Assembly (NCBI RefSeq): GCF_021233055.1
Contig: NZ_CP089544.1
Location: forward strand, 102,541-166,540
DNA: 64,000 bases
Source: Spirosoma oryzicola
GTDB lineage: Bacteria; Bacteroidota; Bacteroidia; Cytophagales; Spirosomataceae
Direction: 5' to 3'
The notes beneath the pieces are model-generated. The model saw nothing but the letters and a program-made list of their open reading frames with translations. It was not told the origin of the DNA and did not search any database. This document shows, one piece after another, positions 1 through 8,877 of the stretch (position 1 is the stretch's first letter; each line of letters opens with the position of its first letter). The position numbers and the translations under genes are program-made.

Positions 1-129
1 TTCCAGCCCCAGCGGATTCCGGCCGAATTGGTGTCGTTGATCCCCTGGCCACAGGTTCATTTCTCGTACGAGAACCTGTATTCGTTCCTCAACATTTCGT
101 TTCTGTTTCAGCCTCCGCAGTTGGGCTAA
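1..129 (+). CDS. C-terminal end of an unidentified small protein (partial)
   Basis: An open frame enters from the left edge and stops with TAA at 127-129, leaving 42 codons. The tail is rich in Phe, Tyr and Pro and ends in PPQLG. Small secreted proteins with a similar end often precede CzcA-type pump genes in Bacteroidota, which would fit its place 95 bases before the pump start, but that family link is from memory and not proven here. The N-terminus is outside the window. Confidence 0.5.
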   Translation, partial: FQPQRIPAELVSLIPWPQVHFSYENLYSFLNISFLFQPPQLG

Positions 130-223
130 CTCCGTTTTTGTGGTGTAGGCTTGCCGACTGGGCATGCGCTTTCGCGTGTGGCTCGGTTCGCCGGCTATTC
201 TTTCTCAACGAGTTATCCCCATC

Positions 224-3200
224 ATGCTTTATAAAATCATTCAGTTCTCGGTGCAGAACAAGCTGGCCATTGGCGTATTCATGGCCATATGGGTCGCCTA
301 TGGTGCCTATCAGATGGGTCAGCTTCCCATTGATGCAGTTCCCGATATCACCAATAACCAGGTTCAGGTCATTACTACGGCGCCGTCGCTGGGGGCCGAA
401 GATGTCGAGCGTCTGATTACGTTCCCTATCGAACAAGCTATCAGTAACATTCCTGGGCTTAAAGAAAGTCGCAGTTTATCGCGGTTTGGCCTCTCGCTGA
501 TCACCATCGTTTTTGACGATAATGCCGACGTTTACTGGGCTCGTCAGCAGGTTTCCGAGCGGCTGGCGCAGGTGGATATCAATCAAAACGCCAACAAGCC
601 CGAGCTGGCTCCGGTGACGACGGGCCTTGGTGAGATCTACCAGTACGTAGTCAGGCCTAAAAAAGGATTTAAGAAAAAGTATTCCCTGGCCGACCTGCGT
701 ACGACCCAGGATTGGGTAATCCGTCGGGGGCTTCTCGGAACCCCAGGCGTGGCCGACGTCGCTACATTCGGGGGCGATCTCAAGCAATACGAAGTGGCCG
801 TCAATCCGGCCCGACTGAAAGCGCTCAACCTCACGATCAGTGATGTGTTCACGGCCCTGAGCCGAAACAACCAGAATACGGGTGGGGCTTACATCGAAAA
901 AGGACCTTCTGTTCTCTATATCCGGAGCGTCGGGCTGGCTAAAACCAGGCAGGACCTGGGTCAGATTGTGGTCAAGAATACACCAAATGGAACGCCCGTC
1001 CTGATTTCTCACGTAGCTGAAATCCGCCTGGGAGCTGCTATTCGGTACGGGGCATTAACAATGGCGGGTCAGGGTGAATTGACGGGCGGTATCGTGATGA
1101 TGCTCAAAGGTGGCAATTCGTCGGACGTGATCCAGAACGTCAAAAAACGGATCGCCGAGATACAGAAAACGTTACCCGATGGTCTGGAAATCGAACCGTT
1201 TCTCGACCGGACTAAGATGGTCAACAACGCCATTGGCACCGTCGAACATAATCTGCTGGAAGGAGCCCTAATCGTGGTGCTAGTGCTGATATTATTCCTG
1301 GGCAACTGGCGGGCGGGACTGCTGGTGGCTTCCGTCATCCCTCTGTCCATGCTCTTCGCCATCTCCATGATGAATTCATTTGGGGTTAGCGGCAATCTGA
1401 TGAGCCTGGGGGCGCTGGATTTCGGTCTGATCGTGGATGGCGCGGTTATCATCGTAGAAGCCATTCTGCACCACCTGCACGCATCCAAAAAGTACGCGAC
1501 ACTCAACCAGATTTCGCAGCACGACATGGACCAGGAGGTAACCGATTCGGCCTCCCGCATGATGAACGCAGCCGTATTTGGCCAGATCATTATCCTGATC
1601 GTCTACCTGCCAATTCTTTCCCTGTCGGGTATTGAAGGCAAGATGTTTAAACCAATGGCCCAGACCGTGGCCTTTGCCATTCTGGGCGCTTTCATCCTCT
1701 CGATCACCTACGTACCCATGATCAGTTCGCTGCTGATCAGCAAAAAAATCACCCCTAAACCCACGCTTTCGGATCGGGCGATGGCCCGGATCGAGAACGC
1801 GTATCTGGGGTTGCTGGTCAGGGCGTTACGTATTCGCAAGCTGATTGTTGGCGCGGCTTTCGCCCTGCTGGCGGTGGCGATTCTGTTGTTCAGCCGGATG
1901 GGGGGCGAATTTATTCCCCAGCTCGAAGAAGGTGATTTTGCGGTCGAAACCCGGCTGCTGGTTGGTACCAACCTCAGCACGACCATCGATGCCATTACCC
2001 GAATCTCGGAGACGCTGAAAGCGAAATATCCCGAAGTAGAGAAAGTCGTTTCCCGCATTGGTAGCGCTGAGATTCCGACAGACCCCATGCCCATTGAAGG
2101 CGGGGACATGATTGTCGTACTAAAAGACAAATCCCAGTGGAGTAGCGCGCATGCGTTTCCTGAGCTGGCCAGTAAAATGGCGGCCACGGCCCAGGACGTC
2201 ATGCCCGGCGTGATGACGGGCTTTCAGTTTCCGGTTCAGATGCGCTTCAATGAATTGATGACCGGTGCCAAGCAGGACGTGGTCTGCAAAATTTACGGCG
2301 AAGACTTAAGCAAGTTAGCGACCTACGCCCTGCAATTGGGCAACATCAGCAAGACGGTAAACGGAACTGCCGACTGGTACATCGAAACCGTGACGGGTAT
2401 GCCGCAAATCGTCATTGACTTTAACCGGAGCGAAATTGCCCGTTATGGATTGACGATTGAGGACGTGAACCGCACCATCAACGCTGCGTTTGCCGGGGCT
2501 ACGGCGGGCCAGATGTACGAAGGCGAAAAACGCTTTGATCTAGTCGTTCGGGTAGGGAATGAAGGCCGCAAAAACATCACCGACGTGCAGAATCTGCCGG
2601 TATCTACCCCCGCCGGGGTGCAGATACCGCTTTATCAGGTAGCTACGATCCGGGAAATTGAGGGGCCTAACCAGATCCAGCGTGAGAATACCCGCCGACG
2701 GATCATTGTGGGGTTCAACGTCCGGGGTCGGGATGTGCAGTCCATCGTTGACGAACTACAACAAAAGGTAGCGGCTAACATCCAGTTCGAACCAGGCTAC
2801 ACTATTACCTACGGGGGAGCTTTCGAGAATTTACAACAAGCCAAAGCCCGCTTGAGTATAGCCGTTCCGGTGGCGCTGCTGTTGATCTTCGGTCTGCTGT
2901 ATTTCACCTTTTCATCCCTCAAAGAAGGAGCATTGATCTTTACGGCGATCCCCTTGTCAGCGATTGGCGGGGTGTTTGCCCTGGTCCTCCGGGACATGCC
3001 GTTCAGCATTTCGGCCGGAGTTGGATTTATAGCCTTGTTCGGGGTGGCCGTCCTGAATGGTATCGTGCTGATCTCGGAATTCAACCGACTCAAGGAAGAA
3101 GAACGACTTCCGGATATCGGGAAATTGGTAATGACCGGCACCCTAAACCGGCTTCGCCCGGTTCTGATGACGGCGGCCGTAGCATCGTTGGGCTTTTTGC

Positions 3201-4585
3201 CGATGGCGCTGAGCAACGGGGCTGGTGCCGAAGTGCAGCGCCCCCTGGCTACAGTGGTCATTGGCGGATTGATATCGGCTACGCTGCTGACCTTGTTTGT
3301 GTTACCCGCGCTTTATGTCCTGGTTGAGTGTAAACCCAAACGAGTGGTTCCCAAAGAAGTAGCCGCGTTGCTCTTGGTCCTGCTACTGGGAAGCGTGAGC
3401 CAGGCGCAGGACCAAATAAACCCGATTGATCTGAACCAAGCCATGACGCTGGCACTCGTCAAGAACGGACAGGTGCAGAGCGCACGGCTGAGCGAGCAGG
3501 CCGGAGAACGCCTGCAGGCGAGTGCGGTGGACATTGCCAAGACGGTCTTCAGTGCCGACTATGGTAAGTTCAATAGCGTTAGTAACGATACGCGCATCGG
3601 GGTGAGTCAGGCGTTTAGTTTTCCGTCGGTCTACGCCAACCAGCGGAAACAGTTTGAGGCTAACTATCTAGCCGCTCAGGCGCAACGTAAACTGACGGAA
3701 GCCGATATTCGGGCTCTGGTGCGGCAAGCCTACTTTGACTACGCTGTCCTGCTTCAGCGCCGACAGCTGCTGATCTACGCCGATACCCTGTTTCGCCTGT
3801 TTGAAGCCAAGTCGCAGGCCCGGTTCGAGAAGGGGGCCGCCAACGTACTGGAAAAAACAGCCGCTGAATCCCAGCGCCAGCAAATTTCTAATCAGTTGAC
3901 CATGCTCAACCGAGACATGGTTGTTGTGCGGAATGAATTTAGTCAGCTGCTTCAGGGAGGGCAGACCTATACCCCCCGCGTAGACAGCCCCCAGATTGAT
4001 GAGCGACTCATCCTGGCTGATTCATCGACGAATAGCCTGCCGATCCTGGAGCTGGCCAACCAGCAGCAGCGGGCCGCTCAGTTTCGTTACCAGACTGAGA
4101 AATCCCGGCTATTACCCGATTTAATCGTGGGCTACAATAACCAAAGTCTGATCGGAACTCAGCTGGTCAATGGGCAGGAGCTGACCTATACGGGCAGTAC
4201 CCGTTTTGGCTACGTCAGTGCGGGGGTGGCGATACCCCTTTTTTTCAAAGCCCAAAACGCCCGTGTTTCGGCGGCCAAACTAGATTGGCAACGCAGTCAG
4301 CAACAGGCCGATTATATTCAGCGCCAACTGGAAACCGACCGCCGAAACGCGCTTGAGCAGGTCCATAAATACCGCCAAAGTCTGACCTATTACCAAAGCC
4401 AGGGTCTGAGAAACGCGGATACTATCATTAGTACGGCCGATCAGCAGTTCCAGGGTGGAGAAATCGATTACCTGCAATGGGTTATTCTGGTCGGTCAGGC
4501 CATCAGCATCCGCAATGAGTACATCAACGCGCTCAGCAGCTACAACCAGGCGGTTATCCAATCCCTACAATTGAACAATCTGTAA
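224..4585 (+). CDS. czcA: CzcA-type heavy-metal RND efflux pump fused to a TolC-like outer-membrane domain
   Basis: Inner-membrane proton/cation antiporter, 1453 aa. Residues 1 to about 1030 form a complete RND pump. The fourth membrane segment carries DFGLIVDGA with D399 and D405, the acidic pattern of the Co/Zn/Cd (CzcA) branch rather than the Cu/Ag (CusA) branch. From about residue 1045 a second signal-like hydrophobic stretch ending in SQAQ leads into a TolC/OEP-type region with long coiled coils to the end. This pump-TolC fusion is known in Bacteroidota. An ATG at 164 would add 20 residues; 224 is preferred because MLYKIIQFSVQNK is the usual RND beginning. The adaptor gene follows after 3 bases. 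Confidence 0.93.
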   Translation: MLYKIIQFSVQNKLAIGVFMAIWVAYGAYQMGQLPIDAVPDITNNQVQVITTAPSLGAEDVERLITFPIEQAISNIPGLKESRSLSRFGLSLITIVFDDNADVYWARQQVSERLAQVDINQNANKPELAPVTTGLGEIYQYVVRPKKGFKKKYSLADLRTTQDWVIRRGLLGTPGVADVATFGGDLKQYEVAVNPARLKALNLTISDVFTALSRNNQNTGGAYIEKGPSVLYIRSVGLAKTRQDLGQIVVKNTPNGTPVLISHVAEIRLGAAIRYGALTMAGQGELTGGIVMMLKGGNSSDVIQNVKKRIAEIQKTLPDGLEIEPFLDRTKMVNNAIGTVEHNLLEGALIVVLVLILFLGNWRAGLLVASVIPLSMLFAISMMNSFGVSGNLMSLGALDFGLIVDGAVIIVEAILHHLHASKKYATLNQISQHDMDQEVTDSASRMMNAAVFGQIIILIVYLPILSLSGIEGKMFKPMAQTVAFAILGAFILSITYVPMISSLLISKKITPKPTLSDRAMARIENAYLGLLVRALRIRKLIVGAAFALLAVAILLFSRMGGEFIPQLEEGDFAVETRLLVGTNLSTTIDAITRISETLKAKYPEVEKVVSRIGSAEIPTDPMPIEGGDMIVVLKDKSQWSSAHAFPELASKMAATAQDVMPGVMTGFQFPVQMRFNELMTGAKQDVVCKIYGEDLSKLATYALQLGNISKTVNGTADWYIETVTGMPQIVIDFNRSEIARYGLTIEDVNRTINAAFAGATAGQMYEGEKRFDLVVRVGNEGRKNITDVQNLPVSTPAGVQIPLYQVATIREIEGPNQIQRENTRRRIIVGFNVRGRDVQSIVDELQQKVAANIQFEPGYTITYGGAFENLQQAKARLSIAVPVALLLIFGLLYFTFSSLKEGALIFTAIPLSAIGGVFALVLRDMPFSISAGVGFIALFGVAVLNGIVLISEFNRLKEEERLPDIGKLVMTGTLNRLRPVLMTAAVASLGFLPMALSNGAGAEVQRPLATVVIGGLISATLLTLFVLPALYVLVECKPKRVVPKEVAALLLVLLLGSVSQAQDQINPIDLNQAMTLALVKNGQVQSARLSEQAGERLQASAVDIAKTVFSADYGKFNSVSNDTRIGVSQAFSFPSVYANQRKQFEANYLAAQAQRKLTEADIRALVRQAYFDYAVLLQRRQLLIYADTLFRLFEAKSQARFEKGAANVLEKTAAESQRQQISNQLTMLNRDMVVVRNEFSQLLQGGQTYTPRVDSPQIDERLILADSSTNSLPILELANQQQRAAQFRYQTEKSRLLPDLIVGYNNQSLIGTQLVNGQELTYTGSTRFGYVSAGVAIPLFFKAQNARVSAAKLDWQRSQQQADYIQRQLETDRRNALEQVHKYRQSLTYYQSQGLRNADTIISTADQQFQGGEIDYLQWVILVGQAISIRNEYINALSSYNQAVIQSLQLNNL

Positions 4586-4588
4586 GCT

Positions 4589-5737
4589 ATGAAACAGGTC
4601 ATAATCAGTATCATCAGTCTATGGACCCTGGTATCCTGCGAGAAAAAAGCCGATACCCAAACGCCCCCCGTAACGCAGAAAGTGGCCACGACAGCCACCA
4701 GCCAAACGGTATCATTTAACACCCAGCAGCTCATAAGCAGTGGAGTAGACGTGGGGAAGCCCCAGCGCGAGAGCGTTAGTGGCATCTTGAAACTTCAGGG
4801 AACCGTTTCCATACCACCCCAGGGCATTATCAGCGTCAGTTTCCCGTTGGGTGGGTATCTGAAATCGACGGACATGCTGGCCGGGATGCGCGTTAAAAAG
4901 GGGCAGGTTTTAGCGTACTTGGAAGACATGCAGTTCATCCAGCTCCAGCAGGATTACCTGACGGCTAAAGAACATTTTAGCCTAGCCGTCAGCGAATTTA
5001 ACCGCCAGCGCGACCTGAACGCGACCAAGGCCAGCAGCGACAAGGTCTTTCAACAGGCGCAGGCCGACCTGGAAGGACAACGTATTCTGATGAACGCGCT
5101 GGGTCAGAAACTGGAAGTGATCGGCATCAACCCATCCAGACTGCAGGCCGATAATATCTCACGCCGGGTGGCTATTCATTCGCCCATTGATGGAATCGTC
5201 GCCAAGGTGAATGCCAACGTGGGGAAATACACATCGCCAACGGACATGCTGTTTGAGCTGGTCGATCTGCGCGATGTTCACCTGGTCCTGACTGTCTTTG
5301 AAAAGGACCTGGCGAAACTCTCCATTGGTCAGTCCATCACGGCCTACACCAACAGCGATCCGAGCAAAAAATATGGCGGCGAAATCATCCTGATTAACAA
5401 AAATCTGAATCAGGATCGGATGGCCGAAGTACAGTGTCATTTCAAGAATTATAATGTCTCTCTGGTACCCGGCACGTTCATGAATGGCGACGTAGCCGTC
5501 AATAACAAAGAAGCCCTAACCGTACCGGAAGGGGCTATTGTTCGCTGGCAGAACAAATCCTATGTGTTTACCGATCAAGGCAATGGAGACTTCCACATGA
5601 CCGAAGTGAGACCGGGTTTGGTCAATCAGGGTCGGCAGCAAATTGATGGGAAGGGAATTACCAATCAGACGAATCTGGTTATCAAAAACGCGTATGCCCT
5701 GTTACTAAAGATCAAAAACGCAGAAGCTGACGAGTAA
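4589..5737 (+). CDS. czcB: RND efflux periplasmic adaptor lipoprotein (CzcB/CusB-like)
   Basis: Membrane-fusion protein linking the RND pump to its outer-membrane channel, 382 aa. The N-terminus is a lipoprotein signal with lipobox LVSC and Cys17, so it is probably anchored by lipid. A barrel-sandwich (lipoyl-like) half lies near residues 70-105, a helical hairpin near 105-165, the second half near 185-215, then beta-barrel and membrane-proximal regions. It begins 3 bases after the pump-TolC gene, so the two are co-transcribed and should form one tripartite metal pump. Confidence 0.92.
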   Translation: MKQVIISIISLWTLVSCEKKADTQTPPVTQKVATTATSQTVSFNTQQLISSGVDVGKPQRESVSGILKLQGTVSIPPQGIISVSFPLGGYLKSTDMLAGMRVKKGQVLAYLEDMQFIQLQQDYLTAKEHFSLAVSEFNRQRDLNATKASSDKVFQQAQADLEGQRILMNALGQKLEVIGINPSRLQADNISRRVAIHSPIDGIVAKVNANVGKYTSPTDMLFELVDLRDVHLVLTVFEKDLAKLSIGQSITAYTNSDPSKKYGGEIILINKNLNQDRMAEVQCHFKNYNVSLVPGTFMNGDVAVNNKEALTVPEGAIVRWQNKSYVFTDQGNGDFHMTEVRPGLVNQGRQQIDGKGITNQTNLVIKNAYALLLKIKNAEADE

Positions 5738-5770
5738 AATTCGGTGTAACGCATTCATCTTAGTTTTCTC

Positions 5771-6670
5771 ATGGAACAACCATTAAAACCGCACCAGGCC
5801 GGGCCACGCCGGGCCGAGCGAGGGCAGCAAACTACGCTCATCGGCATTGGAGTTAGTATTGTGCTGCTGCTGGTTAAAGGCACCGCTGGCTATCTGGGCC
5901 ATTCGTACGCCCTGATCGCCGATGCCATCGAGTCCGGAACGGATGTGATCACCTCAACTTTTGTCTGGCTTGGCCTTCGGGTAGCGTCCCGTCGTCCCGA
6001 TCAGAACCACCCCTATGGACACGGCAAGGCGGAACCGCTGGCTGCCATTGTCGTGGCGTTTGCGCTGGTGGGTGCTGCCATTCTTATCGCCGTTGAAAGC
6101 ATCCAGAATATCCGGGTGCCGCATAAAGTGCCCGAAGCCTGGACACTGGCCGTGTTGGCGGGGGTCGTCGTGGTTAAGGAAGTACTCTTTCGAAAAATAG
6201 CCCAGGTCGGTGCCGAGGTGGAAAGCAGCGCCGTTAAAGCCGATGCCTGGCACCACCGTAGCGACGCCATTACGTCGCTGACCGCCTTTATGGGGATTGG
6301 AATTGCCCTCATCGGTGGCCCTGGTTACGAAAGCGCCGACGACTGGGCGGCTCTGCTGGCATCGGGGTTCATTATTTTTAACGCCTATCACATTTTCCGC
6401 CCATCGTTCGGTGAAATCATGGACGAAGCACCGACGGGCGACTGGCAGCAGGAATTAGCGACGATTGCCCTTAGCGTACCCGGCGTGAAAGGGATCGACA
6501 AATACCGGGTACGAAAAACAGGCTTTGAGTACTTTGTTGATTTACACGTGCTAGTTCCGGGTGATTTATCGGTGAGCCAGGGCCACCGTATTGCTCATAC
6601 GGTTAAAGCCGCTATTTTACAGGCAAAACCCGCAGTGTACGACGTGCTGATTCATATTGAACCGGCGTAA
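5771..6670 (+). CDS. Cation diffusion facilitator (CDF) family metal transporter
   Basis: Zn2+/divalent cation:proton antiporter of the inner membrane, 299 aa, full length for the family. It has the family hallmarks: ALIADAIESGTD in the second membrane segment, HPYGHGKAE between segments 2 and 3, and KADAWHHRSDAITS in segment 5, giving the two His/Asp metal-binding pairs. About 75 soluble C-terminal residues resemble the ferredoxin-like dimerisation domain. It follows the adaptor gene by 33 bases and probably belongs to the same metal-resistance operon, exporting cytoplasmic metal to the periplasm where the RND pump takes over. Confidence 0.92.
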   Translation: MEQPLKPHQAGPRRAERGQQTTLIGIGVSIVLLLVKGTAGYLGHSYALIADAIESGTDVITSTFVWLGLRVASRRPDQNHPYGHGKAEPLAAIVVAFALVGAAILIAVESIQNIRVPHKVPEAWTLAVLAGVVVVKEVLFRKIAQVGAEVESSAVKADAWHHRSDAITSLTAFMGIGIALIGGPGYESADDWAALLASGFIIFNAYHIFRPSFGEIMDEAPTGDWQQELATIALSVPGVKGIDKYRVRKTGFEYFVDLHVLVPGDLSVSQGHRIAHTVKAAILQAKPAVYDVLIHIEPA

Positions 6671-6708
6671 GCACGAACTAGCAGGCGAGGAAGTATGGAT
6701 TGAGGCAT

Positions 6709-6763
6709 CGTCGAAACAAATCTGGTGGGCTGTCGGATGCGCTCGATCAGATTCGTTTCGACG
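6709..6763. repeat. Inverted repeat after the CDF gene
   Basis: Two 16-base arms, 6709-6724 and 6748-6763, match at 15 of 16 positions around a 23-base loop. It sits 39 bases after the CDF stop and may end the metal operon or protect the 3' end. No T-run follows. Confidence 0.6.
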
Positions 6764-7149
6764 GTTAAGGCTCTCATCGGCATTTCTCACTAGAATCGGG
6801 AGTTAGGAGTCAAACTTGCGAGTTGGAACTACTCGACCTTCACCTGCGCTGATTTGCTTGATCAACATGTTCGATCAAAAAGTCATCTTATAAAACGCCC
6901 GGTTTCCAAATACCATGTAACGACATTATCAGACGAATCAGCATATTTAAGACAAGAGTCTCAAATTGCCGTCTCTTGAATCAAAGTATCTTTTAGTAAG
7001 CACCCTATGAGTTCGTGAGAATTTTTTGTAAACGATTAACCGGTGTTCAGCTATTCGTTTTAGAAAAAATTTGATAAATAAGGTCGCTCCTGTTTCAAGC
7101 TGAACAATAAAATTCTTCTATTGCCGTTTTATATATGTTATACTTCTTA
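6764..7149. other. Non-coding stretch, about 390 bases
   Basis: No credible ORF. The right part becomes AT-rich and includes the leader of the following hairpin/ORF unit (CCTGTTTCAAGC near 7090 and GTTTTATATATGTTA near 7127), both of which recur in the second copy near 8350-8420. Confidence 0.5.
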
Positions 7150-7182
7150 AGCCCCATCGCTAGACCCGGTGGGGCTTTTTTA
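7150..7182 (+). terminator. Terminator-like hairpin before the first 63-aa ORF
   Basis: GCCCCATCG pairs with CGGTGGGGC and is followed by a run of T. It lies 27 bases before the ATG of the 63-aa ORF, so it either ends upstream transcription or acts as a leader attenuator. The same arrangement recurs at 8430-8460. Confidence 0.7.
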
Positions 7183-7208
7183 TTGGCATCTTGATTACCT
7201 TTATTGAT

Positions 7209-7400
7209 ATGGAACCCGTATCTGATCAACCTCCCTCCCAGCCCGATCCTATAGTCATTCAGAAACAACGCGTGGAGGACGCTACTGATTTCTTGAGCAT
7301 CTGTGATCGCCTATCGACTGGTTATGACAGCGGCTACTACTGGGAGGATGTGCAACGAGCATTGCGCATTGCCGCTGGCTTAGAAAAGTGGCCAGATTGA
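7209..7400 (+). CDS. Small acidic protein of unknown function, copy 1
   Basis: 63 aa from ATG 7209; a TTG at 7191 could add six residues. I do not recognise the family. The C-terminal half (DATDFLSICDRL, GYYWEDVQRALR, AAGLEKW) looks like a compact helical domain. A second copy at 8484-8675 keeps almost all of these residues while many third codon positions differ, which is direct evidence that this short frame is translated and under selection. It directly follows a terminator-like hairpin. Confidence 0.65.
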   Translation: MEPVSDQPPSQPDPIVIQKQRVEDATDFLSICDRLSTGYDSGYYWEDVQRALRIAAGLEKWPD

Positions 7401-7438
7401 TGCTCATTCACTATAACGTATTCTGCCTCTCCCCTCCC

Positions 7439-7460
7439 ACTTTTCTACTAGTAGAAAAGT
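7439..7460. repeat. Perfect 22-base palindrome
   Basis: The half-site ACTTTTCTACT is followed by its exact reverse complement. It lies 39 bases after the 63-aa ORF; a terminator or a protein-binding site are both possible. Confidence 0.7.
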
Positions 7461-7617
7461 AGTCTACATTGTAAATTAGTCAGCTTCCCTATCCTTATAA
7501 CAATAGGTAGAATGTCGATTGGTAGATTTCACATTTATTAAACGACCCTTCAATTGAAGTTACGCTTATGGTGGCTAGAAGAACACGAATCTAGGTAATA
7601 CGACGGCTAAGCTTCCG

Positions 7618-8169
7618 TCACTGTTTCAGGTAGTGAAGCGCCACAACGCCCGATTTGAAAACGATTGTGTCAACTAACCTCAAATCAAGGTTTTCCTGAA
7701 GGCTGCCCCCTTCAATTAATTGTCTTCCTCTCCCCACCAGTACCGGGTGGACAACCAGATGAAATTCATCGATCAGGCCCGCTGCCAGCAATTCCGGCAG
7801 CAGACTGACACTGTCTACAGAAATTTTTTTACCCACTTGTTGCTTCAGCTTCAGCAGCTCTTGGACTGGATTGCTCCGGACAATGCGCGTATTTTCCTCC
7901 ACCTGGTCTAAGGTTCGTGATATCACTACTCGATCGATCGCCGTCAGTTTTTGGGCGAAGCGATTTTCATCGGATGTACCGGATTGGTGTTTGGCCACAT
8001 CAGACCAAAAGGGAAACATGAGCTGATACATAATCCGGCCGAAAAAGAGCAGATCCACCTCCTCCAGCAGGCTGGTGAAATACTCATGCACCTCTTCACT
8101 GGGATTGAACAGCGTGTGATCGCAATAGCCATCCAGGCTAATATTCATGGCGAAGGTTACCGTTCTCAT
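7618..8169 (-). CDS. Dihydrofolate reductase family protein (RibD C-terminal type)
   Basis: 183 aa from MRTVTFAMNISLDGY. The beginning (TFAMNISLDGY), the middle (DLLFFGRIMYQ) and the end (EFHLVVHPVLVGRG) match the RibD-C/DHFR-like reductase fold of stand-alone YwjB/YyaP-type proteins. These presumably bind NADPH; the substrate is usually unknown. A longer frame reaches 8235, but the 22 extra residues do not look like this family. It is a single gene with no operon partners, lying between the two copies of the 63-aa ORF unit. Confidence 0.88.
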   Translation of the reverse strand: MRTVTFAMNISLDGYCDHTLFNPSEEVHEYFTSLLEEVDLLFFGRIMYQLMFPFWSDVAKHQSGTSDENRFAQKLTAIDRVVISRTLDQVEENTRIVRSNPVQELLKLKQQVGKKISVDSVSLLPELLAAGLIDEFHLVVHPVLVGRGRQLIEGGSLQENLDLRLVDTIVFKSGVVALHYLKQ

Positions 8170-8429
8170 GCGGGTATCCAGGGGTTTAGGGTTTCCACAA
8201 ATGTAAACGGGGTGATCTACCAACAGGAGGGGCAATCACGACAATATCGGGGCGTTTTGTGGCCATTTGCGCTCACATGGCCTGATTAATTGTCGACCCG
8301 TAATTGAGCCTGTCATTTGAACTGGTACTCGCTGAAAGCAAGGTTTAAAAATTGCTAAATAAACCCTTCCCTGTTTCAAGCCCACACTAAACCGCTCGAA
8401 CTAGCGTTTTATATGTGTTAAATATCTTA

Positions 8430-8460
8430 AGCCCCACTGGTCGAACCAATGGGGCTTTTC
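8430..8460 (+). terminator. Terminator-like hairpin before the second 63-aa ORF
   Basis: GCCCCACTGGT pairs with ACCAATGGGGC (one mismatch) and is followed by TTTT. Compared with the 7150 copy, the stem is kept although its bases have changed, including one compensatory pair, which suggests the structure matters. Confidence 0.65.
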
Positions 8461-8483
8461 GTTTGGACGCTTAATTTTGCCAT

Positions 8484-8675
8484 ATTGACAACCTATCTGA
8501 TCAACCTCTCTCCCAGCATGATCTAATAGCGATCCAGAAGCAGCGGGTGGTAGATGCTACAGATTTCTTGAGCATCTGTGATCGCTTGTCTACCGGCTAT
8601 GACAGTGGCTACTATTGGGAAGATGTCCAACGAGCTATACGGATTGCTGCCGGTTTAGAGAAGTGGCCTGACTGA
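8484..8675 (+). CDS. Small acidic protein of unknown function, copy 2, with ATT in place of ATG
   Basis: Exactly the same length as the copy at 7209-7400 (64 codons with stop), and about 53 of 63 residues are the same. The codon aligned with the first ATG is ATT at 8484-8486, and no other ATG precedes the conserved part in frame. Over the last 36 codons I count about 16 silent differences and one amino-acid change, so the frame has been kept by selection. It may start at ATT, a rare but real start codon, or it lost its start only recently. Confidence 0.5.
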   Translation: MDNLSDQPLSQHDLIAIQKQRVVDATDFLSICDRLSTGYDSGYYWEDVQRAIRIAAGLEKWPD

Positions 8676-8877
8676 TGAACTTTCAACTACACTAGTTGAT
8701 AAGTACCCCAACATTCTCTTATGGTTCATTTATCCATTTTCGTAACATTTTCACAACGCTCCTTCGAAAATGCTACGACTGGTAAGCTGACTCGATTCTG
8801 TCATTTCCAAAAACATGTTACCAGCTAACCACTAAAATGAGTTTTAACCGGTTTCAATCAGCTATGAACAACACGCC

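Noticed and set aside
89..436. Minus-strand frames inside czcA and other large genes
   Set aside because: They are shadows of the real coding strand in codon position and carry no independent motif.
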